A stretch of DNA of 64,000 nucleotides, taken from contig JABWBH010000042.1 in the NCBI GenBank assembly GCA_013360585.1, forward strand, positions 1 through 64,000, written 5' to 3'. The position numbers were made by a program, and so were the translations under genes. The notes under the pieces were generated by a model. The model was given only the letters and a program-made list of their open reading frames with translations. It searched no databases and was not told the origin of the DNA. Shown one piece after another: positions 33,620-42,187 of this stretch (the first letter of the stretch is position 1; every line of letters starts with the position of its first letter). The stretch is from Phycisphaerae bacterium. Its GTDB lineage: Bacteria > Planctomycetota > Phycisphaerae > UBA1845.

Positions 33620-34246
33620 TTACTGCTTCTCCTGCCGCGCCAGGTGCGCCGCCCCCACCATCACGATCATCAACAACACGCCCGCGATCTCGAAAGGCAC
33701 GAGGTAGTGCGTCAGCATCCGCCGGCCGATCGCCTCCACCGTCACGCCGGGCGTCGTCGAAAGCGGCGCCCCGAAGTCCGCCTCCAGCAGGATCGACGAC
33801 AGGCACACCAGAAGCCCGACGCAGATCAGCCCCGCCACCGCCAGGTTCAGACGGCTCGGCGTGAACCGCACCCACGGCGACTGACTCGTCAGCATCACGC
33901 CGAAAATCAACAGAATCAGCACGCCGCCGACGTACACGATCAACTGAATCGCCGCAATGAACGTCGCCGCCAGAAGAAAATACAGAACCGAGATCGCCCC
34001 CAGCGCGAAGAACAACCACGTCGCCATCCGCACCACGCTCCGCGAGACGCACACCCCGATGGCCGAGAGCACCGCCGTCCCCGCGAAGACGTAGAACATC
34101 ACCGCCTCGAACCAGCCCCCGGGAACGGCGTACACCACGCCCGTCCCCACGCCCGACGCGGCCTCCTCGTGCGCCAGCGCGGGCAGCGCCGTAACGCACA
34201 GCCACAGAATCCCCACTTGCAGCGACATGATGCTCGTTCTCAGCAT
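33620..34246 (-). CDS. nuoJ: NADH-quinone oxidoreductase subunit J
   Basis: The 208-aa protein is a NuoJ with an added signal-peptide-like N-terminus (LWLCVTALPALAHEE). The NuoJ core has five helices: AVMFYVFAGTAVLSAIGVCV, TWLFFALGAISVLYFLLAA and the conserved IQLIVYVGGVLILLIFGVML. It begins at the ATG 34246 or 34228; the much longer open frame upstream lies over nuoH on the other reading and is rejected. nuoI, which normally precedes nuoJ, is missing. Confidence 0.93.
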   Translation of the reverse strand: MLRTSIMSLQVGILWLCVTALPALAHEEAASGVGTGVVYAVPGGWFEAVMFYVFAGTAVLSAIGVCVSRSVVRMATWLFFALGAISVLYFLLAATFIAAIQLIVYVGGVLILLIFGVMLTSQSPWVRFTPSRLNLAVAGLICVGLLVCLSSILLEADFGAPLSTTPGVTVEAIGRRMLTHYLVPFEIAGVLLMIVMVGAAHLARQEKQ

Positions 34247-34281
34247 TCGTTCTTCGCCGATCACCCTTCGCAAGTAACGTC

Positions 34282-36054
34282 CTACGACGCCGGCAACGGG
34301 TCCACGACCAGGTTCCCCACCAGCCGCCGACGGTGATAAAAACCGTACCCCGCAATCGCCACGAACCCGAACATGAACATCGCGCCGATCCCCCCCAGCG
34401 CCCAGTTCATCACCCGTGACAACCCCGCCCATCCGCCGCCGAACCACGCCGTATCCGCCCAGACCCACAGCACGTTCCCGATCAACAGCAGCATCGTCAG
34501 CGGCAGCATCACCTGCACGCACGCATACAACACCTGATCGATCCGGATGCGCGGCAGCGTCCAACGCAGCCAGAGCTGAACATAAAGGAGAAAGATCACC
34601 TTGGCGAAGAACCACAGCGGACCGCTCACCAGCAGCCCCTCGACCGCCCGGCCCAGCGCCCCCTCGCCGACCCCCGCCACCCAGTGCGGCGGAATAAACG
34701 AGTTCCACCCCCCCAGGTACAGAATCACCGCAAGACCCGACACCACGAACATCGCCGCGTACTCGGCGAAGAAGAACAGGCTCCAGCGGAACCCCGAATA
34801 CTCCGTGTGAAACCCCGCGACCAGCTCGCTTTCCGATTCCGGAAGGTCGAACGGCGCCCGCTTGCAGCTCGCCAGCGACGCGATGTAGTAGCAGGCGAAC
34901 CCCGCGAAAAGAAACGGATTCCTGAACGCCAGCCAGTTGAACCACCCGCCGTCCTGCGCTGAGACGATGTGGTTCAGGTTCAGTGTTCCCGCCGCAATCA
35001 CCGGAAGGATCAGCGCAAGTCCCATCGGGATCTCATACGCCACCATCTGGCACGCCTCGCGCATCGCGCCGTACACGCTCCACTTGTTGTTCGACGCCCA
35101 ACCCGCCAGGATCACCCCCACCACCTCGATGCCCATCATCGCGAGGATGAACACCAGCGCCACGTCCATCTCGCGGAACACGTACGTCGCCCCGAACGGC
35201 AGCGCCACGAACGCCAGCACCACCGGCACGAACGCCAGATACGCCGCCAGCTTGAACAACGGCTTGTCCGCACCGTCGGGGATCAGGTCTTCCTTGAAGA
35301 TGAGCTTCACGCCGTCGGCGACCGTCTGCGCCCAGCCGTGCCAGCGACCCACCCGCATCGGACCCAGGCGTGACTGAATACGCCCGGCGATTTTCCGCTC
35401 CCACCAGATCATGTACGCGGGAACCACGTTGATGACCCCGAAGATCACCCCGAGGTTCACCAGATCCCGCACCAGCGGGAACTGGAACAACCAGACCGCC
35501 CCGTGAACCAGTCTCGGCAGATTCGGCAAGGCCGCCGCGATCTCCGAAAGCAGAAGTTCTCCGCCGAAATACGTGAACCGCGTCCGGTCGTTAGCGGCAT
35601 GCCCGATCAGGGACTGCACCCACTCAAAGAATAAGGCGCCGAAAAAAACGCCCAACGTCGTCCCCGCGATCGCCCCAAGGAGGATCGGGAACGCGGCCCG
35701 CATCAGGAACGATTCCACCCCCCGCCACGCCTTGATGACGATCGCCAGAACGACGAGCGCCGCCGCCGTCGCTAACGGGCCGATCCCGAGCAGAAACGTC
35801 GCCGCCGGATGACCCTTCAGCGCCGATTCCGCGACCCCCAGCCCGAATACGCCGCCTCCCCCCAGCAGGGCGCCCACGACCACCGCATTGCGAGCGAACA
35901 CGCTCCCGCTGGGCCGATACCGCGTCGTCCACGGAACGCTGAACTGACTCAAGGCTCGACTCCGATACTCCACGACCTGACGGCGGTCCGAATCCCCCGA
36001 GACGCGCCTCGCAGATCCAGGTTCCCTGAGGAACTCCCGATCCGCCGCACCCAC
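34282..36054 (-). CDS. nuoH: NADH-quinone oxidoreductase subunit H, N-terminally extended
   Basis: The C-terminal 400 residues are a typical NuoH: MIWWERKIAGRIQSRLGP, then WHGWAQTVADGVKLIFKEDL, the quinone-site RAPFDLPESESELVAGFHTEY and AEYAAMFVVSGLAV. About 190 residues precede this core and contain three extra hydrophobic segments (VVVGALLGGGGVFGLGV, then two more), so the protein has 590 aa against the usual 330-420. GTG at 36054 follows GAGG and is used here; a GTG at 35973 would shorten it by 27 residues. It is the first gene of the visible nuo operon. Confidence 0.9.
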   Translation of the reverse strand: MGAADREFLREPGSARRVSGDSDRRQVVEYRSRALSQFSVPWTTRYRPSGSVFARNAVVVGALLGGGGVFGLGVAESALKGHPAATFLLGIGPLATAAALVVLAIVIKAWRGVESFLMRAAFPILLGAIAGTTLGVFFGALFFEWVQSLIGHAANDRTRFTYFGGELLLSEIAAALPNLPRLVHGAVWLFQFPLVRDLVNLGVIFGVINVVPAYMIWWERKIAGRIQSRLGPMRVGRWHGWAQTVADGVKLIFKEDLIPDGADKPLFKLAAYLAFVPVVLAFVALPFGATYVFREMDVALVFILAMMGIEVVGVILAGWASNNKWSVYGAMREACQMVAYEIPMGLALILPVIAAGTLNLNHIVSAQDGGWFNWLAFRNPFLFAGFACYYIASLASCKRAPFDLPESESELVAGFHTEYSGFRWSLFFFAEYAAMFVVSGLAVILYLGGWNSFIPPHWVAGVGEGALGRAVEGLLVSGPLWFFAKVIFLLYVQLWLRWTLPRIRIDQVLYACVQVMLPLTMLLLIGNVLWVWADTAWFGGGWAGLSRVMNWALGGIGAMFMFGFVAIAGYGFYHRRRLVGNLVVDPLPAS

Positions 36055-36981
36055 GCCTCGCAGGGTACCCCCCGCTCGCCGCCCCGTCCTCCGCGCCTGA
36101 AGGACCGGCTTTTCCCGCTTCTACCTCGTCCCCCGCGTCGCAGGGCGGGCAATGCTCGACTCCGCTTCAGCCTCGTATCACAACGCAGAGCCGACTCGCC
36201 CCGCTCCTGACGGCTCCCGCAAACCGACCTCTCACGCCCGTCCGCGCCGACGGGAGGCGGGATTATATCAACCCGGGAACATCGTGCGAGAGGGCACAAA
36301 GTCCACCTGCCGGATCGCAGAACCAGATTGCCTCTGAATCGATCATCCGGGGGTTTCTCCGAGGCGACCAACCCGATCCCCGCCGAACCGACGGACCAGA
36401 TTCCCTCAGGGTCACCGAGCCTGGTTCGTGTGGCGAGTTGTTAAGTTCCTTGCATTTAATGTAATGAGGAGCGCGGACCGGAGGGACGCGCGACCCTTTT
36501 TCAACAGGCTGGTAGCTGCACCCGTCGGTCGGGGCGTTGTCCCGTGAACCCGCAGCGCCGACTTCGTGATCACCACGATCCGTCGAGTGTGCCGGGAAGC
36601 GGTTCCGGTTGGGCCGCTCAACCCCGCGGCATTGCAAAACACCCGACCGGATTGCGTCGGCCGCTATCAATTGACCTCAGCGGACCGCGTGAATCTGGGA
36701 GCAACGGATGAGCCGCGGTTCGCCGTCCCACGGTCGCAGGGCAGACCGGTGCGAACGTCGGGTGTTCGAACCGCGACCGACGGAAACCGCTCGGTCAGGG
36801 CGACGCCGATCATGCATCCTTACGACGAGACTCGGTCATGCGCGCGGTGTAGCGTCCGACGCAGACGCACGTCGCATTCCCCCTCCGATGCTTTCGCCCT
36901 GCGACGCCCGAAACCTGTCTTCAGTCCCCCCGCGCGTGCTCCCACGGCCTCGACGGCGATCTCACATGCTCCAGGTCAGAC
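36055..36981. other. Gene-free region upstream of nuoH
   Basis: About 930 bases between divergent nuoH and the secreted-protein gene show no credible coding frame; the open frames lack ribosome binding sites and family features. An AT-richer patch (36440-36465, TTGCATTTAATGTAATGAGG) precedes GCGGACCGGAGGGACGCGCG (36469-36488). Hairpins can be drawn, but no known RNA family (tmRNA, SRP, RNase P, 6S) is recognised. Promoters for nuoH must lie here. Confidence 0.5.
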
Positions 36982-37009
36982 TTCACCCGCCAGGTCATTT
37001 TGTTATAAT
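36982..37009 (+). promoter_or_regulatory. Promoter of the secreted-protein gene
   Basis: TTCACC (36982-36987), a 16-base spacer and a perfect TATAAT (37004-37009) precede the gene at 37070 by about 55 bases. The leader ends in a very strong GGAGGAGGAGG ribosome binding site (37055-37065). Confidence 0.65.
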
Positions 37010-37069
37010 TGGGTTTTTCCCACGCGGGATGAGAGAGATCACACAAAGTTCCTTGGAGGAGGAGGAAAC

Positions 37070-37960
37070 ATGTTCAAGCGAGGTCTGGTTGTTCTGGTGT
37101 TGCTCGGAGCGGCGACGGTCCGGGCAGACGAATTCACGTGGGTCAACGTCAACGTGTTTCCGGACGATCTGGAGACGTCGGAGGACGCCTGGACGGCGGC
37201 GCGGGCCGAGGATGACGACTTCATTTCGTACCGCTGTGCCGCGGAGGACTTCGTGCTGACGTCGCGCACGCGGATCACCCAGATCGGGTTTTACAGCGTG
37301 GACTTCGAGGCGGAGATTCTCGGGGGAGACTGGTACATCTACGAGGTCGGCGGAGACGGCGCGCCGGGAGCGTTGATCGCCGGCGGACACACGCTGCCCC
37401 TGGCGCATGAGGACAGCGGGATCGTCAATTCGAACTTCGGGGTGGTGTACCGCAACACGATGGACATCGACGTCACGCTGGAACCGGGGCGGTATTTCGC
37501 CGCGCTGCGCAGCCTGATCACGCTGTCCAACGGCGGGGGCAAGCACAGCCTGCTGACGACGCGCTGGGCGAACCACGAGTCGCGGGCGTACTGGAACTTT
37601 GACGTCTTCCGCGACGGGACGGTTGGCGGAGAGTGGGTGACGATGGATGTGTTCAACCTTCAGCCGGACAATGAGTGGGCGTTCTACCTGTCGGGGGAGA
37701 CGGTGGAGGCGCCGTGCGACGGCGGGGAGAAGCTCAAGGCGCGCTGCCGGGAGCGGGCATGCGGGAACTACGTTAAGGGCATTCTGAAGAACGCGATCCC
37801 GAACACGAACGCGATTTTCCGCCTCGACGGCGGAGACGTGCAGACGCGGACGACGAACGCCAACGGCAAGGCCGTGGCGAAGTGGTGCCCGGCGGGTTCC
37901 GGGTCGCATGAAGTCACGGTGGACGGGTGTGATCTGTCGGCCGGTGCGTCCTGCCCGTAA
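37070..37960 (+). CDS. Secreted protein of unknown function
   Basis: The 296-aa product has a clear signal peptide (MFKRGLVVLVLLGAATVRAD) and a beta-rich mature part with PGRYFAALRSL and NEWAFYLSGE strands, like carbohydrate-binding or lectin-type beta sandwiches. A C-terminal module of about 70 residues has four cysteines in CRERACGNYVKG...AKWCPAGSGSHEVTVDGC order and an Ig-like strand pattern. I do not recognise a catalytic site. The near-perfect ribosome binding site and TATAAT promoter suggest high expression. Confidence 0.75.
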   Translation: MFKRGLVVLVLLGAATVRADEFTWVNVNVFPDDLETSEDAWTAARAEDDDFISYRCAAEDFVLTSRTRITQIGFYSVDFEAEILGGDWYIYEVGGDGAPGALIAGGHTLPLAHEDSGIVNSNFGVVYRNTMDIDVTLEPGRYFAALRSLITLSNGGGKHSLLTTRWANHESRAYWNFDVFRDGTVGGEWVTMDVFNLQPDNEWAFYLSGETVEAPCDGGEKLKARCRERACGNYVKGILKNAIPNTNAIFRLDGGDVQTRTTNANGKAVAKWCPAGSGSHEVTVDGCDLSAGASCP

Positions 37961-37992
37961 CCGAGAAGAATCGGATCATATGAGGTGGAATC

Positions 37993-38027
37993 GGGAGCGG
38001 GTCGAGCGTAGGATTCGACCCGCTCCC
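37993..38027 (+). terminator. Strong hairpin after the secreted-protein gene
   Basis: GGGAGCGGGTCGA (37993-38005) pairs perfectly with TCGACCCGCTCCC (38015-38027) around a nine-base loop, 33 bases after the stop codon. It lacks a T-tract, but its strength and place suggest a terminator or mRNA 3' end protecting the abundant transcript. Confidence 0.65.
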
Positions 38028-38071
38028 GCGTTGCATCGGGTCCGGCGGCGACCCTCAGGAGAAACGTCGGC

Positions 38072-38863
38072 GTGAAAATTCTGTGTGTGATCAAGCAGGT
38101 TCCGGACTCGAACGCCGCGGTGCGGGTCCGGGCGGACGGGAAAGACCTCGATCCGGCGGGGCTGAAGCTGGTGGTGGACCCCTTTGACGAGTTCGGGGTC
38201 GAGCTGGCGGTACAACTTCGGGAGAAGGGCAAGCCGGTCTCGGAGATCGTGGCGATCACCGTGGGGGGCGACAAGGCGGCGGAGGCGTTGCGCACGGCGA
38301 TGGCGATCGGGGCGGATCGGGCGGTGCATCTGTGCGATCCGAAGTTCGACTCCGCCAACGAGCTTTTCTTTGCGTATCTGGTTGCGGCGGCAGTGAAGAA
38401 GCTGGGCGAGTCGTTCGAATTGATCGTCTGCGGGAAGCAGAACATCGACCTCGACGCCGGGGCGGTGGGTCCGGCGCTGGCGGAGTTTCTGGATCTGCCG
38501 CATGTGGGCGCCGTGCAGGGGCTGGAGTTCGACGAGGCGGGCAAGCGGTTCACGGCGCGACGGCGGATCGAGGGCGCGGAGGAAGTCGTCGAGGGGGCGC
38601 TTCCGGTGCTGCTGACGATCGAGAAGGGGCTGGTGGAGGCGCGGTATCCGTCGCTGCCGAACCTGATGAAGGCGAAGAAGAAGGAACTGAAGGTGCTGAC
38701 GTCGGCGGACCTGCCCGGCGAGACGGCGGCTGAGGCGGGGACCGTGGTGGAGGCCCTGACGCCGCCGCCCCCGCGGGCGGATTGCCGGTTCATTGAGGGC
38801 GAGCCTGCGGAGATGGCGCGCGAGCTGGTTCGGCTGCTGCGCGAGGATGCAAAGGTCATCTGA
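38072..38863 (+). CDS. etfB: Electron transfer flavoprotein beta subunit
   Basis: The 263-aa protein is a standard EtfB: KILCVIKQVPDSNAAV at the N-terminus, LVVDPFDEFGVELAV, ITVGGDKAAEALRTAMAIGADRA, then IVCGKQNIDLDAGAVGPALAE and LPNLMKAKKKELK. With EtfA it binds FAD and AMP and carries electrons from acyl-CoA and related dehydrogenases toward the quinone pool. GTG at 38072 follows AGGAGA. It lies 71 bases before etfA. Confidence 0.95.
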   Translation: MKILCVIKQVPDSNAAVRVRADGKDLDPAGLKLVVDPFDEFGVELAVQLREKGKPVSEIVAITVGGDKAAEALRTAMAIGADRAVHLCDPKFDSANELFFAYLVAAAVKKLGESFELIVCGKQNIDLDAGAVGPALAEFLDLPHVGAVQGLEFDEAGKRFTARRRIEGAEEVVEGALPVLLTIEKGLVEARYPSLPNLMKAKKKELKVLTSADLPGETAAEAGTVVEALTPPPPRADCRFIEGEPAEMARELVRLLREDAKVI

Positions 38864-38934
38864 GTCGGGATAGGGACACGACGTCGGGGCAACGCGTGAT
38901 GCAAATCGCGGTTTTTACTGTCTGACGGATCGTC

Positions 38935-39924
38935 ATGAGCAAGAACATTCTGGTCGTGGTTGAGCAGCGTGAGGGGAAGGTGCTGCCCGCGTCGTATCAG
39001 CTTTTCACGCCGGCGCGGGCGCTGGCGTCGACGACCGGGGGACAGGTCGTCGCCTGCGTCGTGGGGGAAGGGGTGTCCGGTCTGGCGGACGCGATCGGGG
39101 CGCACGGGGCGGCGACGGTGTACGTGGTGGAGCACGCGGAGCTGAAGCACTACCGGGCGAGCGCGTACACGTCAGCGGTGACGTCGGCGATCGAGGCGGC
39201 GTCGGCGGGGGTCGTGCTTTTTCCGACGACTTTCATGGGTCGGGACTGGGCCGCGCGGACGGCCGCGCGGAAGCGCGGGGCGCTGGCGATCGACTGCACC
39301 GAGGTGTCGGCGCGCGGGGGGAACATCCTGGCATCGAAATCGATGTACGCGGGGAAACTCCAAGCAACCTTTGCTTTGTCGGGATCGCGACTTCGCGTGC
39401 TGACGATCCGGTCGAACGTGTACCCGGCGCCTGCGGCGGGAGGGAGCAGCGCGGCTGTCCAGAAGCTGGCGTATACGCCGTCGGATGCGGATCGACGGTT
39501 GACGGTAAAGGCGGTGACCGCGACGAGCTCGGGGATCAAGGACGTCACGGAGGCGGACGTGGTGGTCTCCGGGGGACGATCGCTGAAGAGCGAGGAGAAT
39601 TTTCAGAAGGTCATCTTCCCCCTCGCGCAGGCGTTGGAGGGAGCGGTCGGGGCGTCGCGCGCCGCGTGCGACGCGGGCTATCAGCCGCATTCGCGGCAGG
39701 TGGGACTGACCGGGAAAGTCGTGACGCCGAAGCTTTATTTCGCCTGCGGGATCGACGGTGCGATCCAGCACCTGGCGGGCATGCGCGGCAGCAAGGTGAT
39801 CGTGGCGATCAATACGAAGAAGGAAGCGCCGATCTTCAAGGTGGCGACGTACGGCTGCGTCGCGGATTTGTTCACGCTGGTTCCGCTGGTGACGGAGGAG
39901 GTCCGAAAGCTGCGGGCACATTAG
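38935..39924 (+). CDS. etfA: Electron transfer flavoprotein alpha subunit
   Basis: The 329-aa protein has the EtfA N-terminal domain and the C-terminal FAD-binding domain: VVSGGRSLKSEENF, GASRAACDAGYQPHSRQVG and LTGKVVTPKLYFACGIDGAIQHLAGM, ending VAINTKKEAPIFKVATYG. It completes the ETF heterodimer with EtfB. No dehydrogenase or ETF-quinone oxidoreductase gene is adjacent, so its electron partners are elsewhere. An AGGAGGAT for the next gene starts at its stop. Confidence 0.95.
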   Translation: MSKNILVVVEQREGKVLPASYQLFTPARALASTTGGQVVACVVGEGVSGLADAIGAHGAATVYVVEHAELKHYRASAYTSAVTSAIEAASAGVVLFPTTFMGRDWAARTAARKRGALAIDCTEVSARGGNILASKSMYAGKLQATFALSGSRLRVLTIRSNVYPAPAAGGSSAAVQKLAYTPSDADRRLTVKAVTATSSGIKDVTEADVVVSGGRSLKSEENFQKVIFPLAQALEGAVGASRAACDAGYQPHSRQVGLTGKVVTPKLYFACGIDGAIQHLAGMRGSKVIVAINTKKEAPIFKVATYGCVADLFTLVPLVTEEVRKLRAH

Positions 39925-39935
39925 GAGGATCGGAC

Positions 39936-41147
39936 GTGCATCGCCTTTCCGCACGGGGTTCCTTGCGCGGTTGCCGTCATCGAGCGGCGCTGATTGCGGC
40001 GCTGGCTTCAAGCGCCGCCTGGGCCGCTGATGTCGAGCCTCCGGGGGTTTACGAGGTGGTGATCGACGCGGCGCTGGCCCGACTGCCGGTCGAATTCCGC
40101 TCCGTCTACCTGCCGCATCGGGAGGCGCTGCTGGCGCATGCGACGGGGCAGGGCAGCGGGCGCTTCGCCGGGTCGCCGGTTCTGACGCGTGCGGACAGTC
40201 ACTACCTGATGCTTGACGCGGCGGCGGAGTCGGCGGATTTCCCTCGGGAGCGAGGCAAAGCGAGCAAACTGCTTTCGGATCGAGGAAAGCGGGAAGGCGG
40301 AGCGCTGCCGTGGGTGCTGGGGGAACAATGCGACGCGCTGGTGGAAGCGATCCGCGCGCGAAACGAGCCTGAAATCGCCCGACTCAGCGGCGTTGTCCTG
40401 CATCTCGCGGTGGACGCGGGACTTCCTTTCAACACCACGGCGCATCGTCGCGGACCGACGGCGGCCCAGCTCACCCTGCCCGAGAACCAGCCCGAGGACG
40501 AGGGGATGCTGGACACGGATGCTCGGACGCGGGCGCAAGACGGTCTGATCCGTCGACATCGCGGCGTGCTCGGCGCGTTTCTTGAGGAGAGCGGGACGGA
40601 ATGCGCGGCGATCGAAGACGTGGTTGAGGCGTCGTTTGCTTCGATGATGGCGGCATCGGCGGCGCTGGACGCGCTGGTTGAGGCGGATCGGGAGTTGCTG
40701 TCGCGGTGGGACATCCGGGACGGCGTGTCGTACTGCGCGGTGCGCGAGACGTTTCTGGCGGAGCTGGATCATGACGCGCTGCCGATCGTGCGTGCCCGTC
40801 TGGACGAGTCGGCGTGTTTCTGCGCCGGGTTGCTGGTGTACGCGGCGTCGAGGGGGATGGAGCGGCCGAACGTCGTCGCCGGATCGTCGCCGACCGCGCC
40901 GCGTCCCGAGGCGCTCGCCGGGTCCAGACCGCAGGGTCGTCCGGAACCGGGCGCCAAACCCGCCGCGACGGTCGAAACGAAGCCCGCCGTGTCGTTCATC
41001 GGCAGTAAGAACTCAACGAAGTTCCACGTTCCCGGTTGCCGCTGGGCGACGAACATCAAGCCGGACAACCGGGTGATCTTCGGCAGCGCCGCGGAGGCTC
41101 GCGCGGCCGGGCGTGAGCCTTGCTCGACGTGCGATCCGAAGGATTGA
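39936..41147 (+). CDS. Secreted phospholipase C-like protein with Ada-type zinc domain
   Basis: The 403-aa product (GTG at 39936, five bases after AGGAGGAT) has a signal peptide (RAALIAALASSAAWAAD). An alpha-helical domain of about 250 residues resembles zinc-dependent phospholipase C/P1 nuclease proteins (DSHYLMLDAA, HLAVDAGLPFNTTAHRRGP with His/Asp ligand candidates). After a Pro/Ala-rich linker comes a C-terminal module of about 50 residues (FIGSKNSTKFHVPGCRWA, NRVIFGSAAEA, PCSTC) like the metal-binding Ada fold. The fold calls are inference; the combination is unusual and substrate is unknown. Confidence 0.65.
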   Translation: MHRLSARGSLRGCRHRAALIAALASSAAWAADVEPPGVYEVVIDAALARLPVEFRSVYLPHREALLAHATGQGSGRFAGSPVLTRADSHYLMLDAAAESADFPRERGKASKLLSDRGKREGGALPWVLGEQCDALVEAIRARNEPEIARLSGVVLHLAVDAGLPFNTTAHRRGPTAAQLTLPENQPEDEGMLDTDARTRAQDGLIRRHRGVLGAFLEESGTECAAIEDVVEASFASMMAASAALDALVEADRELLSRWDIRDGVSYCAVRETFLAELDHDALPIVRARLDESACFCAGLLVYAASRGMERPNVVAGSSPTAPRPEALAGSRPQGRPEPGAKPAATVETKPAVSFIGSKNSTKFHVPGCRWATNIKPDNRVIFGSAAEARAAGREPCSTCDPKD

Positions 41148-41156
41148 GGGACCGGG

Positions 41157-41750
41157 ATGGACGCTTTTCTTGACGCGCTGGCGGCGAAGACTCCGACGCC
41201 CGGAGGAGGCGCGGCGGCGGCGGTGACGGGCGCGATCGCCTGCGCCCTGGGCGAGATGGTCGCGGCGTATTCAATCCGGAAGGACGCGGACGCGACGACG
41301 CGGTCCGAGATCGAGCATGTCCGCAGTGGGCTGGCGAACTGCCGCGCGATGCTGCGGCGGCTGACGGATGAGGACGCGGCTGCGTATCAGGCGCTGACGG
41401 AGGCGCGGTCGCGGATGCGGGACGGCGCCGGAGATCGCGTGGCGCTGGAGGCGGCGGCGCTGGCGGCGGCGAGCGTTCCGCTGGAGATCGCCGCGGCGGT
41501 CTCGACGGCGCTGGCGCTGCTGCACGAGCTAGCGCCGCGGTCGAACAAGCATCTCCTCAGCGATCTGGGCGCGGCGGGGGTGCTGGCGTTCGCCGCGGCG
41601 CGGGCGGCGGAGACCTTCGTCAAGGTTAATCTTCCCTCGCTACCGGCGGGCAGCACGAGCCGAAGCGGGCTGGCCAGCGAACTGGAGCACGTCATGACGC
41701 ACGCCCGGACGCTGGCGGCGGCGATCGAAGCGTTTCCCGCCGTCGGTTGA
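41157..41750 (+). CDS. Cyclodeaminase/cyclohydrolase family protein
   Basis: The 197-aa protein is of the FTCD C-terminal type: the hallmark TPTPGGGAAAAVTGAIACALGEMVA near the N-terminus is a loop and helix of the formiminotetrahydrofolate cyclodeaminase fold. The DEDAAAYQALTEA and NKHLLSDLGAAGVLAFAAARAA helices follow. Family members convert formimino- or methenyl-tetrahydrofolate, providing one-carbon units or histidine breakdown. No histidine-utilisation gene is adjacent, so methenyl-THF cyclohydrolase activity is as likely. Confidence 0.85.
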   Translation: MDAFLDALAAKTPTPGGGAAAAVTGAIACALGEMVAAYSIRKDADATTRSEIEHVRSGLANCRAMLRRLTDEDAAAYQALTEARSRMRDGAGDRVALEAAALAAASVPLEIAAAVSTALALLHELAPRSNKHLLSDLGAAGVLAFAAARAAETFVKVNLPSLPAGSTSRSGLASELEHVMTHARTLAAAIEAFPAVG

Positions 41751-41806
41751 ACGCGCAGCGGCAGGCCGGTCATGCGAGATCCGGCGGTCAGCCGATCAAC
41801 CATCTG

Positions 41807-42091
41807 ATGCCGCAGGAACCGGATTACATTCTTGACGTATCCCGACTTCGCGCGTCCGCCAGCGACGATGCCGAAGCTGCGAATCTTGCGCGGAAGGCGT
41901 CGGGAGCGACGGACGACCCGGCCGGACGCCCCTGGATCGGGGTGCGGTTTGACTGTTGCGGGGTCTACCAGCGCGTCTACCGAAATCCTGAGGGGACGGC
42001 GTACGTCGGGCGGTGTCCGCGCTGCGGGCGCGAGGCGCGGGCCCGCGTCGGGCCGTCCGGAGTGTCGGCGCGGTTTTTCGTCGCGGATTGA
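41807..42091 (+). CDS. Small conserved protein with two Cys pairs
   Basis: From ATG 41807 the protein has 94 aa: an N-terminal DYILDVSRLRASASDD stretch, then RPWIGVRFDCCGVYQRVYRN and TAYVGRCPRCGREARARVG, ending SARFFVAD. The CC and CxxC pairs suggest a small zinc-ribbon fold. I know similar short proteins from planctomycetes without assigned function. A TTG at 41747 overlapping the cyclodeaminase stop would add 20 residues of no apparent character. Confidence 0.6.
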   Translation: MPQEPDYILDVSRLRASASDDAEAANLARKASGATDDPAGRPWIGVRFDCCGVYQRVYRNPEGTAYVGRCPRCGREARARVGPSGVSARFFVAD

Positions 42092-42187
42092 GGGACGCAC
42101 GCGCCGCGCAGTTGCCGTCCAACGTCTTCTCATCTACGATCGTGCGCTCGCGCCGGGCGGGCGCGACGGTTCTTTTTCGGGTTCGCC

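Noticed and set aside
36760-36790. Possible T-loop of a tRNA (GTTCGAACC)
   Set aside because: No acceptor stem, D-arm or anticodon stem can be built around it.
36566-37069. In-frame extension of the secreted-protein gene by about 168 residues
   Set aside because: The signal peptide, the strong ribosome binding site and the TATAAT promoter all fix the start at 37070.
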